Source: Ulva prolifera
Taxonomy: Eukaryota; Chlorophyta; Ulvophyceae; Ulvales; Ulvaceae
Length of the DNA: 64,000 nucleotides
Reading direction: 5' to 3'
Assembly (NCBI GenBank): GCA_023078555.1
Contig: CM041202.1
Location: 4,946,522-5,010,521 of the forward strand
Positions 1 to 11,112 of the stretch are shown one piece after another. Position numbers and translations under genes: made by a program. The notes beneath the pieces were generated by a model. That model was given only the letters and a program-made list of their open reading frames with translations, ran no database searches and was not told the origin of the DNA. How positions within the stretch are numbered: the first letter of the stretch is position 1; every line of letters starts with the position of its first letter.

Positions 1-488
1 GCACTAGGTGCCGATGTGGGCCAGCGATGGCTTCGTTTAAAACTGTTAGAAGTGGGGGAGGAGTTCAACGCTGTGCGCGGCGAAGTTCTCTACTCTTCCC
101 CACACGTAATAATTTCACGTTTGACTGAGCACGCTGACTTGCTCAAACAACAGCGACAGCTGCATGCTAGGTCTGGGGTGCCTGCGGGCAAACCAGGCCA
201 TGGCTGGCGCAAGCAGCCCCGTGGTGACGGTCCTGTGGTCGCCGCTCTTGCGGCTGGCCAGGCTCCTCGCGAGGATACCAGGACCTGTTTCTTCTGCAAG
301 AAGAAAGGACATTTGCGTGCGAACTGCCCCCAACGCAAACAGGCTGTGGCCAAGGATGTTTGTGCAGTAGAGATGCCTGAAAATTATCCGCAACCTGACG
401 CGTCTCTGCCTTGGAACATGATTGTTGATAGTGGTTCGGACATTCACATAGTAGGAAATCGTGAAATGTCTACTGATTACGGGCCATG
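1..488 (+). pseudogene. Cop1 gag C-terminus and aspartic protease
   Basis: The frame is open from base 1, so the N-terminus lies outside the window. A zinc knuckle CFFCKKKGHLRANC (CX2CX4HX4C type, RNA binding) lies at about 286-327. It is followed by the protease motif VDSGSDIHIVGN at about 424-459, with the D-S-G catalytic triplet intact. Compared with CopA, about 10 bases are missing near 488. This shifts the frame, and the gag frame then runs out at 564. The protein would have formed the capsid and processed the polyprotein in cytoplasmic virus-like particles. Confidence 0.9.
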
Positions 489-1648
489 CCAATCCTGCGG
501 GACCAGGCAAGCTCCCTATCATGGGCAGGGGAACCATTCAGGTGAACCTGGGTACTTATGTTGACAAGCATGGGAACAAGCATCCATTAGATATGGAAAT
601 CCCTGGTGTTTACTATGCTCCCGAATGTCCGTACAATCTGCTTAGCACAATGGGTCTGAGGCATGAGCAAATGTTCTTAGACACGCGCAGAAATGTGATG
701 TATGTCCCTGGTCTCGGTGACATGGCTACTGGTATTGAGGATGATGTGAAATACCAGGAGTTCGATGAAGATGGTCACCCTGTTTTTGCTTTTGAGATGA
801 GTGTTGATACGAAACCTGTTCTCGTTGGTCAACCCGTCAACAGAGGGGTAGTCTGGTCTAACCAGAGCAGTCCAACCTCTGTGGCTGAGAACCAGCAGCA
901 GTGGCATCACGTGGCAGCTGCGGCTATCGACCTTCAGCGACCCAATGTTGGGGGAGCTGAGGTCCCACATGACGCGTACCTGCTGGACCCTGCTTTCATA
1001 GCACATTTGTCTTTCCACCAGTCAACGTGGGTTTTGAAGCGTATGCAAGCAAACGCTGATTTTTATGGTGATTTACGTTTGACAGTTGATTCCGAGCCAA
1101 TGGGGAATCGTTGTCATGGCTGCAAAATTGGCAAAGTGCCTGCGGGTAACTTCTCTGCCAATGATCGTGAGCTCATGAACCAGGCCAAGTATCCTGGTGA
1201 GCAACTGCATGCCGACTTAGCTGGTCCTGTCACTCCAGTAGGAATTGGTGGTGTGAAATATGTTTTGTTTGTGATGTGTGCCTTTACCCGTTACACTTTC
1301 GTGGTCGGCTTGCGCAAAAAGAGTGAGGCTGCGGACATGATCTCTGTTATTATTGAACGCATTCGGGTGAATGTGGTGAGGCCAGGTGAACCGGGTGTGC
1401 GCATCCTACACACCGACAAAGGGGGAGAGTTCATGGTTGAGGCCTTAAAACTCTACCTCCAGCGTCGTGGCATCACTCACCGCTTGACCCCCACAGCTGA
1501 TCATCGCTGCAATGGCATGATCGAGCGGAGGATCGGAATCGCCTTCGAGGCACTCCGTGCTGTGCTGCTTGCGAGCGGCCTGCCTCTGTTCCTGTGGATC
1601 GAATGTCTTGCCAGTGTTGTCCATGGTCACAATCTTACGCCGTGCTAG
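489..1648 (+). pseudogene. Cop1 pre-integrase and integrase core
   Basis: Translation continues in the next frame. It holds the pre-integrase segment, which CopA has lost, then a zinc-binding HLSFH...CHGC region at about 1003-1125, then the integrase core. Catalytic residues are visible in LHADLAGP, HTDKGGEF and NGMIERR (the D, D, E set). The frame ends at a TAG at 1646-1648. CopA has a serine codon (TCG) there in an otherwise matching stretch, so this looks like a nonsense mutation. Integrase would join element DNA to the chromosome. Confidence 0.92.
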
Positions 1649-2439
1649 GCGTTGTACCATGACAAACTAGCATGGATCCTTAAGTCCCTTAAGGCTCAGC
1701 ATGCTGTCAACGCATCCGCGGATGTGGAGCAGGCTGAGCAGGCTGAAAAGGGCAACAAGCGCATGAATAAGGCAGAGCGCGACAAGTTGAGGGACGAGGA
1801 AAAGCGCAAGTACCAGTTGCTTGCGACGACAGAGCTAGACGAGTTGCTGGTTAGGTCTTGTGACAGGGATATCATTCCCTACATGTCTTTTTTCAGCGAC
1901 ACCTCCGTTGAGGTGTTCCAAGATCTGCTATGGCAGCAGCGTCCGTGGGGGGTTGAGGTATATGCATACCCCAGGGATGACAAGCTGCGGAAGTTGTCCC
2001 AAAGGGGTGTTCTTGCATATTGGGTTGAGGCTGGTCTGGGCCCCAGCATGCAGCGTGTGTACGCCCAGGATGTTACTGGGGGGAGGGTTTTTGTTGTGCG
2101 CCAGGTCATGTGCACTGCGGATCAGATGATCCGCCACGTAAGCAAGTACGATGCGTCCGCTGTTGTGGACAAGAGGGAGCCTGCGGAGTTTGCGAACTCT
2201 CATACGGTTACCTTCGAGGGGGACAATGAGGGTGAGCGTGTGACTGATAGTGATGTACCTCCTTTCACGACTGATCACACGTATGACGGGGGAGTGTTGC
2301 GCCGTCTGCGAGACCAGCTTCACACCCCCCCTGGTCATGGTAGGGTTCCTGTCATGGAAATGACATTCCGGCAGGACGACCCTGAGCCCAGTCCTACCAT
2401 GTACTCTCCGCGATTTGGAGCTGGCTCCTCTGCGGGAAC
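1649..2439 (+). pseudogene. Cop1 integrase C-terminal region
   Basis: Resumes in the same frame straight after the TAG at 1646-1648. It contains a lysine- and glutamate-rich segment at about 1730-1810 and the conserved stretch RPWGVEVYAYPRDDKLRKL at about 1940-1996. This matches the same place in CopA and Cop2. Near 2437 the sequence departs from CopA and the reading frame shifts; the old frame runs on meaninglessly to 2584. This part has no catalytic residues. Integrase C-terminal segments in copia usually bind DNA and link to RT. Confidence 0.85.
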
Positions 2440-3902
2440 CTGCTCGAATCGGGCGGGACCCTGCTCGGGCAACGCCGGACATAGCCAGAGTGGCTATGCA
2501 TCGCACGCGTGCGACTTCCAGAGCTGCTGCTCACCCCGACATCCCTGCCCCCCCTCGTGTACGTGGTCAGGTGCATCACCCTGAAGCTGTGCCCTCGCGT
2601 AACGTGCAGTACGTTGTGACTCGCAACGCTGTATTGCACGACCCTGGAGTAGCTGCGTTTCCTGTCAGTGAGTCTAATGATGCCATGGATGAGGACGACG
2701 ATGGTCTTGGCATCTACGACGATGACGATGAACAGCGCATGGACTACACCATCTCAGATGATAAACAGGCTGCGGCCCATCAGAATCTGGAGGCTCAACG
2801 GGTCCGTTCCGGCAGTAATTCGGCTGCGGCCTCAGCATCTGGCGCGGGGGCAGTTGCTCAGCCCCTGCGAGGAGCCGAGGCGCCGAGGCCCTTCTGGGAG
2901 GATGAGCCAGATGAGGTGGAGACCGGGTCCGAATTAGGGGGAGAGGTCCCGGACCCCTCAGCCGCTGTCGGGGTTGATTTGCCCGATGAGGTGAGGGCCA
3001 TTCCAGCTGCCTTGCCTCGTATTAAAATCAATCCTCTTGTACGCAGACGCCTTGTTCCATTGGCTGCGGATGTCGCAGCTGTACAGATGTATGAGCCTGC
3101 GGGCTCTGTCATTGCTAGTAGTGAAACAGTAGCTGCTATTGAAGCTCCGGGCTGCAGTCAGGACACATCAGCCGCGGCTGACTGTGGAGTGTCCTGTGCA
3201 GGCCTGAAGCATCAGCATGTGGAGTCTGGCGAGCAGCAGAATGCTCAGCGTCGTGGGTCGCGCAGAGCAGCTGCCGCCAGGAAGCAGAAGGCCTCCGACC
3301 CTGATATACCTTCTTTGAAGGAAGCACTCGCGGGTGCTGACAGGGATGCATGGCTGCGTGCCATGCAGGAGGAAATAGATGCACTGGGTGAGCACGGAAC
3401 CTTCGGGTTGTGCTATCTGCCTGCGGGCAAACGGGCTCTCTCGGGCAAATGGGTGCTCAAGATCAAGCGTGGGCCTGCGGGCAAGATTCAGCGGTATAAG
3501 GCACGATATGTAGCTCGTGGTTTTTCTCAGGTAGAAGGGATAGACTTCTTTGAGACGTGGTCCCCTGTTGGTAGCTATGCGACACTGCGTGCGTTGCTGT
3601 CCGCGGCTGCTCAGGAAGATTTAGAGATTAGGCACATAGACATTCAGTGCGCTTTTCTGAATGGCGAGCTAGAGGAAGAAGTGTTCGATGAACAGCCCCC
3701 GTTCTTCACTGACGGGACAGCACATGTATGGAGATTGCACAAAACCTTGTATGGCCTGAAGCAAGCTGCTCGCGAGTGGCATAAAGCTTTAATAAAGGTC
3801 TTAGCTGAGATGGGATTTGTGTGCGCACAAAGTGATCCCGGACTGTATGTTAGAACATCTGGTCGCTGTTTTATTTTTCTGTGGGTCGATGACTTGTTCA
3901 TT
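2440..3902 (+). pseudogene. Cop1 linker and reverse transcriptase
   Basis: An acidic, low-complexity linker (about 2680-2990, rich in D and E) is followed by an RVT_2-type reverse transcriptase. Visible motifs are SGKWVLKIKRGPAGKIQ, YVARGFSQVEGIDFFETWSP, HIDIQCAFLNGE (first catalytic D) and LWVDDLFI (the DD pair) at about 3880. Two bases are missing near 3902 compared with CopA, which breaks the frame just after the DD motif. The catalytic residues themselves are unchanged, so inactivation here comes from the frameshift. Confidence 0.92.
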
Positions 3903-4848
3903 TCAGCAGCTCTGCGGGGCTGCAGGAACTTGTCGATGTCATTCTCACGAAATTCGAAGGCAGAGACCTTGGTGAACTTGCATGGGCACTTGGCACAGAG
4001 ATCATGCGTGATCGCAAGGCCAAAACAATCATCATGACACAACGAAACAAGATCCAAAACTTGCTTGAAAAGTACAGAATGTCTGACTGTCGCAAGTCTC
4101 CCACTCCCTTAGTGCCGCGGCAACAACTAAGGAGTGCGAAAGAGCATCCTGACCTGGAAAAAGCAAGTGCTGCTGAGCATTCTAGGTTCATGAGTGCTGT
4201 AGGAAGCATCCAGTATATTGCAGGAGTGACACGACCTGACCTGAGCTATGTGGCACATGCCCTGGCCCGGCACATGTCTAGTAGTCTGAAGGAACGTTGG
4301 TCTGCCGTGCAACATGATCTGAGATACCTGCAGTCCACAAAGAACTTCGGAATAAAAATTATAGGCTCTGTGGGACATGGGTGTTTGCTAGAAGCTTTTT
4401 CGGATGCATATTTCGTGAATTCTGCTGATCTAAAAAGTGTGTCTGGTATGGTTATTCGAGTGTATGGGGATTGTGTTCTCTGGCGCTCGAAGAAGCAGAG
4501 TATAGTGGCTGGGGATACAACAGCGCTGAAATCATTGCGATGAGTGCAACGGCCAACGAGTTGATGTGGATGAAGCAGCTGCTTCTGGATGTGAACTTGG
4601 TCCCACATAAGCCTGCTCTGTGGGGTGACATTAAGAGTGCCAATATCTTGGCTGTGAATGCTGTGTCCACTGACAGATCCAAGCACATTCGTGTGCGGCA
4701 CATGCGAGTGCGGGAATATGACCAGATGGATGAACTTAAGGTAGAATGGGTAGGCACTGTTGATCAGTTAGCGGATGTGTTTACTGAAGTGCTGCCCGGA
4801 CATGCTTTGCTAGAAGTTCGTAATAAACTCCAGCTAGTGGAGACATAG
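3903..4848 (+). pseudogene. Cop1 RT C-terminus and RNase H
   Basis: Two frames (4004-4543 and 4471-4848) together give the RT thumb and the RNase H domain. Motifs include TPLVPRQQLRSA, FMSAVGSIQYIAGVTRPDLSY and the C-terminal ADVFTEVLPG. The motif read as SDADFANS in CopA is SDAYFVNS here, so an acidic RNase H residue is probably lost. A missing base near 4523 shifts the frame. The protein ends with a TAG at 4846-4848, just before the polypurine tract. Confidence 0.88.
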
Positions 4849-4850
4849 CA

Positions 4851-4865
4851 GGGTTTATGGGGGAG
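4851..4865 (+). other. Cop1 polypurine tract
   Basis: A purine-rich run ending TATGGGGGAG directly touches the LTR start. Polypurine tracts prime plus-strand DNA synthesis. The same tract occurs in CopA (31928-31942, - strand) and Cop2 (5351-5365, - strand). Confidence 0.85.
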
Positions 4866-5215
4866 TGTCACAATGCATGAGCCTGCGGGCAGCAGTGTGG
4901 TGACAGGTGCACCCATGCACGGACGATCCGCGGATCCAGTGCAGGGGTAAGCCGCCAGCCGGGATTGTCTCGATGTAGTGAGGGAGATCCGGCGAGGGTC
5001 TCCCGCCGTAATCTTGACTATTCAGTGTGCATATATGGCTGTGCACACAGAGAGCTGTAACCTTTCTCTTTACTGTTTCACGGTATTAGCATCTCCCTCT
5101 TTGCAGTGTTCCTCGGTTCTACCTCTGTGCGCAGCAGGTATGGAACACTGGCCTCCTAACCTGACCCGAACTGAGACTGCGCGTCTGACCTGACAAGCTG
5201 TAGCGGTTTCTGACA
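4866..5215 (+). repeat. 3' LTR of Cop1 (family A)
   Basis: 350 bp, starting TGTCACAATGC and ending TTTCTGACA, so it has TG...CA ends with a TGTCA/TGACA terminal inverted repeat. It is homologous along its length to the CopA LTRs and to the LTRs at 47158-47505 and 60796-61142. A TATA-like GCATATATGG lies near 5027. Its right edge meets a reversed partial LTR of the same family. Confidence 0.93.
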
Positions 5216-5350
5216 AGATCCTCTCAGGATCTCCCTCACTACTCCGGGACAATCCCGCTGGCGGCTTACCCCTGCACTCGATCCGCAGATCGATCGTGCA
5301 TGGGTGCACCTGTCACCACGTTGTTGCCCGCAGGCACATGCATTGTGATA
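5216..5350 (-). repeat. Partial 3' LTR of Cop2 (family A)
   Basis: 135 bp matching the first part of a family-A LTR on the minus strand, starting TATCACAATGC at 5350 (the usual TGTCAC has one change). The match stops at 5216, exactly where Cop1's LTR ends. The missing 213 bp or so would be expected to the left of Cop1's 5' LTR, outside the window, if Cop1 inserted here. Bases 5216-5220 (AGATC) would then be one copy of Cop1's target duplication. Confidence 0.85.
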
Positions 5351-5499
5351 CTCCCCCATAAACCCTGTTACGTTTCCACTAGTTGGAGTGTATTACGAAC
5401 TTCTTGCGAAGCAGGTCCGAGCAGCACCTTTGTAAACAAATCTGCTAGCTGATCAATAGTGCCAACCCATTCTACCTTAAGTTCATCCATCTGGACATA

Positions 5500-6376
5500 T
5501 TACCGCACTCGCATGTGCCGCACACGAATGTGCTTGGATCTGTCAGTGGACACAGCATTCACAGCCAAGATATTGGCACTCATAATGTCACCCCACAGAG
5601 TAGGCTTATGTGGGACCAAGTTCACATCCAGAAGCAGCTGCTTCATCCACATCAACTCGTTGGCCGTTGCACTCGCAATGAGCTCAGCGCTGTTGTATCC
5701 CCAGCCACTATACTCTGCTTCTTCGAGGGCCAGAGAACACAGTTCCCATACACCCAAACAATCATACCAGACACGCTTTTCAGATCCGCAGAATTCGCAA
5801 AGTCTGCATCTGAGAAAGCTTGTAGCAAACACCCGTGTCCCTCAGAAATTGAATAAATTTTATTCCTAAAATCTTCGTGGACTGCAGGCATCTCAAAACA
5901 TGTTGCACGGCAGACCAATGTTCCTTAAGACTACTAGACATGTGCCGGGCCAGGGCATGTGCCACATAGCTCAGGTCAGGTCGTGTCACTCCTGCAATAT
6001 ACTGGATGCTTCCTTCAGCACTCATGAACCTGGAATGCTCAGCAGCACTGGCTTTCTCCAGGTCAGGACGCTCTTTTACACTCCTTAGTTGTTGCCGCGG
6101 CACTAGGGAGTGGGAGATTTCCGACAGTCAGTCATGCTATACTTTTCCAGTATTTTCTGGATTTTTGTACGCTGTGTCATTGTGATCGTTAACGTAAAAT
6201 TTTGGCTTTTTTATCACGCGTGATCTCAATGCCAAGTGCCCAAGACGAGTCACCTAGATCTCTCCCTTCAACTTTCGTGAGAATGACACTGATGATTTCT
6301 TGCAGCCCCGCAGATCAACTGAAAATGAACAAGTCATCTACCCACAGAAAGATAAGACATCGACCGGTTGTTCTGA
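5500..6376 (-). pseudogene. Cop2 RT C-terminus and RNase H
   Basis: Overlapping broken frames (5500-5832, 5652-5918, 5780-6103) and sequence up to 6376 match the RT end and RNase H of CopA. Visible pieces include MPRQQLRSVKERPDLEK, AFSDADFANSADLKSVSG and NELMWMKQLLLDVNLVPHKP. At least two frameshifts separate them. The upstream RT half lies beyond the solo LTR that begins at 6382. The catalytic SDAD motif is kept, but the gene is dead from its breaks. Confidence 0.87.
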
Positions 6377-6381
6377 CATAC

Positions 6382-7182
6382 TGTTGTGAGATATCTCTCA
6401 CACTAGCGCATGCTGGCACAATTAACACCTTTTCTTACATGCGTAGCGACTTGTCCAGCCATGTGGACGGTCGCACACGCATAGCTTTCGAATTACCGAT
6501 CGAGTTGTACACAGTTTGATCACCCGTACGCTCAGTGGGCTTACGTGCCTGCACTCGCCACGTGTGACTGCACGCGTCCACCAGCCTTACGTGCACACCG
6601 CATCAGCACTGTGTACAGCCTTCTCCCGGCACAATGTGTCCCGTCATAGGCTTATTATGGCTTTATGCAGCTAGCCGAATCGTTACTGCACATATTACGT
6701 CTTACTGTGTGCATTACCGCCGTTACACAGGGTCCGCCCGGCGGGCTCCAGGGTTGGCATGCACGATAATATCTGTACAGCCACCCAGAGCTGCCCACGA
6801 ATTACGTGCGCAGCCTTGCTTACACTCATCTCACGCTCTGTGAGCCACAATTTTAAGAGCTCCCGCGCTTATACGGGATCTAGGATCAGTTTGGCAGTTA
6901 TGCAGCACGATTCGGCGAGGCCATCTTTGACAGGGGGATTGACCTGGGCGCACACACCCCGGTATTTATACCTAGCGCTTGCTGGGACCAGACGCGCTTT
7001 ACAGTAGTCTGGTTGGGGTGCCATCCATTTCTGCACTGGCACGTCGCATCCTTGCGTGTGAGTGTTCACCTGCTCTGCTAGTGCCTATACAGCCCTCGTG
7101 CTGCGGCAATCTTGACCCATCACTGCTTCTTCTTACTGCCATCGAGGTCTGTTACCCAAGACCAGACCAATAGGTCACAACA
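6382..7182 (+). repeat. Solo gypsy-type LTR F
   Basis: 801 bp with ends TGTTGTGAGAT...TCACAACA. It is flanked on both sides by CATAC (6377-6381 and 7183-7187), a perfect 5-bp target duplication. Removing it joins Cop2's RT sequence smoothly. Its start resembles the LTR starts of GyII and of the segments at 17354 and 46560. A TATA-like GGTATTTATACC lies near 6960. A solo LTR is what remains after recombination between the two LTRs of one element. Confidence 0.92.
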
Positions 7183-7657
7183 CATACAGTCCGGGATCAC
7201 TTTGTGCGCACACAAATCCCAGTTCAAGCAGAACCTTTACTAAAGCTCTATGCCACTCGCGAGCGGCTTGCTTCAGGCCATACAAAGTCTTATGCAGTTT
7301 CCATACATGTGCTGTCCCGTTTGTAAAGTACGGGGGCGGTTCAACGAAAACCTCTTCCTCCATGGCCAGGTCACCGTTAAGAAAAGCACACTGAATATCT
7401 ATGTGCCTAATCTCCAAATCCTCCTGAGCAGCAATGGGCAGCAACACATGCAGTGTCGCATAACTACCGACAGGGGACCAAGTCTCAAAGAAATCAATTC
7501 CTTCTACCTGAGAAAAACCACGAGCTACATATCGTGCCTTGTAGCGTTGAATCTCAGCAGCTACATCCACAGCCAATGGAACAAGGCGTCTGCGCACAAG
7601 AGGATTGACTTTGATTGGAGGCAAAGCAGCTGGAATAGCTCTTACCTCGTCAGGCAA
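7183..7657 (-). pseudogene. Cop2 reverse transcriptase N-terminal half
   Basis: Frame 7175-7657 encodes YKARYVARGFSQVEGIDFF, HIDIQCAFLNGD (catalytic D) and LHKTLYGLKQAAREWH, ending at the LTR F target duplication. Compared with CopA, the stretch between the linker end (LVPLAVDVAA) and EIQRYKARY is missing, an internal deletion of roughly 400 bp that took the SGKWVLKIK segment. Protein coding is also cut by the LTR, so this is a relic. Confidence 0.9.
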
Positions 7658-7758
7658 GTCAACCCCAACAGCGGCAGAGGGGGCAGCCTGGGCCTCTGCC
7701 CCTAATTCGGACCCGGACTCCTCCTCTATTTCATCAGGCTCATCCTCCTAGGAAGGTA

Positions 7759-8742
7759 TCAGCCCCTCAACCCTCGCAGAAGCTTAGCTACTGCTCCCGC
7801 GTCAGATGCTGAGGCCGCGGCCGAATTACTCCCCGAGCGGACCCGCTGAGCCTCGCGATTCTGATGAGCCGTAGCCCGTTCATCATCACTGATGGTGCAC
7901 TCCATGTCATCTGCATCGTCGTCATCGTAGATGCCCTGGCTGTCTTCATCATCACCTTCATCAATTGGATCATCAGACGACGGCGGAGCCATGGGTAGAA
8001 CAAATGCAGCTTCGATGCCAGGGTCATGGAGCTGCGCATTGCGAGTCACCACGCACTCTACAGTGCGGGCAGGCTGAGCCCCAGACAGGCGCACGTGGCC
8101 TTGGAACCGAGGAGGAACCTCAATGTCAGGGTGGGTAGCGGCACGTGCAATCGCACGCGTGCGATGCATGGCGTGCCTGGACACCTCCGGTGTGTCCCGA
8201 GCCGGGGCACGCCGTATCTCCTCCGCAGAGGATCCTGCGCCGAACTGCGGGGAGTACACTGCCTCATCAGGCAGTGCGTCCTGCCTGAAAGTCATATCCA
8301 TGACATGAACTCTACCGTGGCCTGGGGGGTCGTGCGAATGTTCACGCAGACGGCGCAAAACTCCCCCATCATGTGTGGAATCATCCAGTAATGAGGGGAC
8401 ATCACTGTTAGTCACGCGGACACCCTCATTATCCTTCTCAAAGACAACCTGGTAGAAGTTCGCAAACTCCACAGGCTCTCTCTTGTTCACTATAGCGGAC
8501 GCATCGTACTTTCGTACGTGTCGGATCATCTGATCCGTGGCGCACATGATCTGCCGCACCACCACAACCCTACCCCAAGGAACATCCTGAGCGTACACAT
8601 GCTGCATGCTGGGGCCAAGCCCAGCACCAACCCAATATACGACCATACCCCGTGCGGAGAGTTTCCGCAGCTTGTCATCCCTAGGGTACGCATACACCTC
8701 AACCCCCCATGGTCGCTGCTGCTTCACAAAATCATGGAACAC
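7759..8742 (-). pseudogene. Cop2 integrase C-terminus and acidic linker
   Basis: A 327-codon open stretch matching the region between integrase and RT in CopA. It contains QRPWGVEVYAYPRDDKLRKL, YVGAGLGPSMQ-type sequence (VVYWVGAGLGPSMQHVYAQD) and an acidic run near 7900-7985. No catalytic residues are expected here. It ends at a TAG near 7759, in the region that borders the internal deletion. Confidence 0.85.
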
Positions 8743-8791
8743 CTAAACGGAGGTATCCCGAAAAGAGGACATATAGGGAATAACATCCCTG

Positions 8792-9455
8792 TCACAAGAC
8801 CTCAACAAAAAACTCGTCCAGTTCCGCCATTGTGAGCAACTCCCACTTGCGTTTCTCCTCCTCCCTCAACTTTTCACGTTCGGCCTTTTTCATGCGCTTG
8901 TTAGCCCGCTCAGCCTGATGTACATCCGCAGCTGTATTGGCATCTCGCTGAGCTTTCTGGGCTTTCATCATTTTCGCCAGTTTGTCATGGTACAGCGCCG
9001 AGCACGGCGTGAGAATGTGACCCTGGACGACACTGGCGATGCATTCAATCCACAGGAACAGAGGCAGACCGCTTGCAAGCAGTACAGCTCGGACTGCCTC
9101 AAAGGCAATACCGATCCTCCGCTCGATCATGCCGTTACAGCGATGATCAGCTATGCGGGTGGTGCGGTGAGTGATGCCACGACGCTGGAGGAGGATTTTA
9201 AGTCCCCAACCATGAACTCACCCCCTTTGTCAGTGTGAAGGATGCGTATACCCGGTTCACCTGGCTTCACCATATTCACCTGAATGCGCTCAATGATATA
9301 AGAGATCATGGCCGCAGCCTCACTCTTCTTGCGCAGACCAACAATGAAAGTATAATGAGTGAAAGCACACATCACAAACAAACCATATTTCACAACACCA
9401 TCCCAACTGGAGTGATGGGACCGGCGAAGTCAGCATGCAATTGCGCACCAGGGTA
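8792..9455 (-). pseudogene. Cop2 integrase core
   Basis: Two frames (9151-9393 and 8792-9130) cover the core. Catalytic residues are seen in HTDKGGEFM and in MIERRIGIAFEA. The start of the core with the first D reads as a decayed match to LHADLAGP near 9435-9450. A frameshift separates the frames near 9140. The stretch KRMKKAEREKLREEEKRK is a charged, probably helical segment shared with CopA. Confidence 0.87.
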
Positions 9456-9461
9456 TTTCGC

Positions 9462-10065
9462 CTAGCCTACGAGCTCACGATTGGCTGAGAAGTTACCCGC
9501 GGGCACTTTGTCAATTCTGCAGCCGTGACAACGATTTCCCATTGGCTCGGGACCAACTCTCAAACTCAAATCACCCAAAAAATCACGATTTGCCTGCATC
9601 CGCTTCAAGACCCACTTGTACTGGTGGAAGGACAGATGAGCCAGAAATGCAGGTTCCAGCAAGTAAGCATCATGCGGCACCACAGCTCCCCCATAATTGG
9701 GACGTTTGATGTTAATCGCCGCAGCGACCACATGACACCACTTCTGCTGATCCTCCATAACCGAGGTCGGGCTGCTCTGGTTAGACCAGACCACTCCCCT
9801 ATTGACGGGATGGCCCTCCAGGACAGGCTTCTTGATGGAACACATTTTGAATGCAAAGACACGACATTTATCCTTATCCTGCTCCTGGTACTTGGACGCA
9901 TCCTCAATACCAGTAGCCATGTCTGCGAACCTGGGGACATACAACACACTTCTACGCGTGTCTAAGTACATCTGATCATGACGAAGACCCATAGTACTCA
10001 GTATGTTGTATGGGCACTCAGGAGCGTAGTAAACACCCAGGATTTGCACATCCAGAGGATGCTTG
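9462..10065 (-). pseudogene. Cop2 pre-integrase and zinc-binding region
   Basis: The frame encodes KHPLDVQILGVYYAPECPYN, DMATGIEDASKYQE and the zinc-binding region HLSFHQYKWVLKRMQ...CHGCRIDKVPAGNFSAN. It ends in a stop at 9462. The match to Cop1 begins just left of 10066, where the LTR of GyIII starts. Cop2's gag and protease are missing from this side. Confidence 0.88.
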
Positions 10066-10299
10066 TGTAACACACAGCAAAAAAACGCAAGAATAAGCAA
10101 CGGTCCTTTGAGGCACACGCGGACATATAAAGCTTATGTCCGCGCTGGCTGTGACCCGCATCGCACAGCCCACGGGCGTGACACCCGATGACACGGCTTA
10201 CGCCAGTTCACCGTAAGGGATGACACTTGACCCCCGCTAGCCACCACTTTGCCTAGCTTGCTTGACCATGACACGTGTCACGTAACACTGTGCATGACA
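10066..10299 (-). repeat. 3' LTR of GyIII (single copy)
   Basis: About 234 bp. On the plus strand it runs TGTAACAC...GCATGACA. The inner edge is set by the adjacent polypurine tract and the outer edge by the point where Cop2 homology stops. A TATA-like ACATATAAAG lies near 10126. No second copy is in the window, so the outer edge is inferred. Confidence 0.65.
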
Positions 10300-10316
10300 G
10301 AGCTCCCCCGGAGGGA
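10300..10316 (-). other. GyIII polypurine tract
   Basis: On the minus strand the sequence CTTCCCTCCGGGGGAGCTC runs into the LTR start TGTCATGC. A G-rich purine run touching an LTR is the expected primer site for plus-strand synthesis. Confidence 0.6.
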
Positions 10317-10407
10317 AGTCTGTTCGTCCCGAGCATACCGATCATAAGAATGACTGGCCGTGTCTAGGAACAAACACATCCATGGCCTTAAAGCTAACAA
10401 TACAGCT

Positions 10408-11112
10408 TTATTTGAAAGGGATCGCGTGTGGACACGCGATGCCCTTGCTTTGCCAGAACTCTTGAAGAAGCTCCGGACAATTTGTGAGATTTTTGACATT
10501 CTCCCAGGTGCACTCATTGAAGCCCAGCCAATGCACCAAGTACTCCCTCGACTTGCCCTCTTTGCGAGTGTTAGAAATACAATCTACCTCGTATTCTAGC
10601 TGGCCATCAATTAAGGTTGGCAACGGAGGAGGCGTGTAATTGTCTGGGAAGTGTCTGTAGGGTTTGAGAGCACTCACGTGGAAGACAGGATGGATTTTCA
10701 GGCCCACAGGTAGCTCTAACCGGTATGCCAGTTTGGTGCTACCCACAGCCTCGAGGACTTTGAACGGACGAACATAGCGAGGAGCCAGCTTACGGCACAG
10801 ACCCGACCGGAGCCGGAAGGTCTTCACGTTAAGCAGGACAAGATCCCCGGGCCGGAACGCCGGTGCCGGGGAACGTTTTCGATCAGCATAACGTTTCATC
10901 CGTTGTTGAGCCGCTTCCAAGCACGGTTTGGCGCGAGACAACTGCTCAGACCAGCGTCCCACGAATTGGGAAATTGCAGGATTCAAACTCCGCAAGTTGG
11001 CCACCGTTGGGTCGTCGGGATGTTGCCCATAGTTCAACATAAAGGGTGTGTTGCGGATGCTGTGATGCCACGAATTGTTCAAAGCAAACTCCGCAGGAGC
11101 CAGCAACTTATC
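10408..11112 (-). pseudogene. GyIII integrase C-terminus with chromodomain
   Basis: The frame continues from a TAG at 11113-11115. That stop lies between HD and DKLLAPAEFALNNSWH, where related elements usually have tryptophan, so it is probably a TGG to TAG change. It contains the integrase C-terminal fold (FRPGDLVLLNVKTFRL, KLAPRYVRPFKVLE, HPVFHVSALKPY). A chromodomain follows (YEVDCISNTRKEGKSREYL, VHWLGFNECTWENVKNL) with the aromatic residues that read methylated histone tails. In chromoviruses this domain targets integration to chromatin. Confidence 0.93.

Larger units (their letters stand above)
1..5215 (+). mobile_element. Ty1/copia LTR retrotransposon Cop1, 3' part
   Basis: Decayed copia element cut by the left window edge. 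The order is gag end, protease, integrase, RT, RNase H, polypurine tract, 3' LTR. Integrase lies before RT, which is the copia order. It is closely related to CopA (31573-37856) and shares LTR family A with it. At least four frameshifts and one stop codon break the coding region, so it cannot make its own proteins. Bases after 5215 continue as a reversed family-A LTR cut at exactly this point, which suggests Cop1 inserted into the 3' LTR of Cop2. Confidence 0.93.
5216..10065 (-). mobile_element. Ty1/copia relic Cop2
   Basis: Inverted copia relic of the same family as Cop1 and CopA. Reading leftward it has pre-integrase, integrase, linker, RT, RNase H and a partial 3' LTR. It is broken by stops and frameshifts, by an internal deletion between linker and RT, and by a solo LTR at 6382-7182. 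Its gag side is cut at 10065 by the LTR of GyIII. Its 3' LTR is cut at 5216 by Cop1. Confidence 0.9.
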
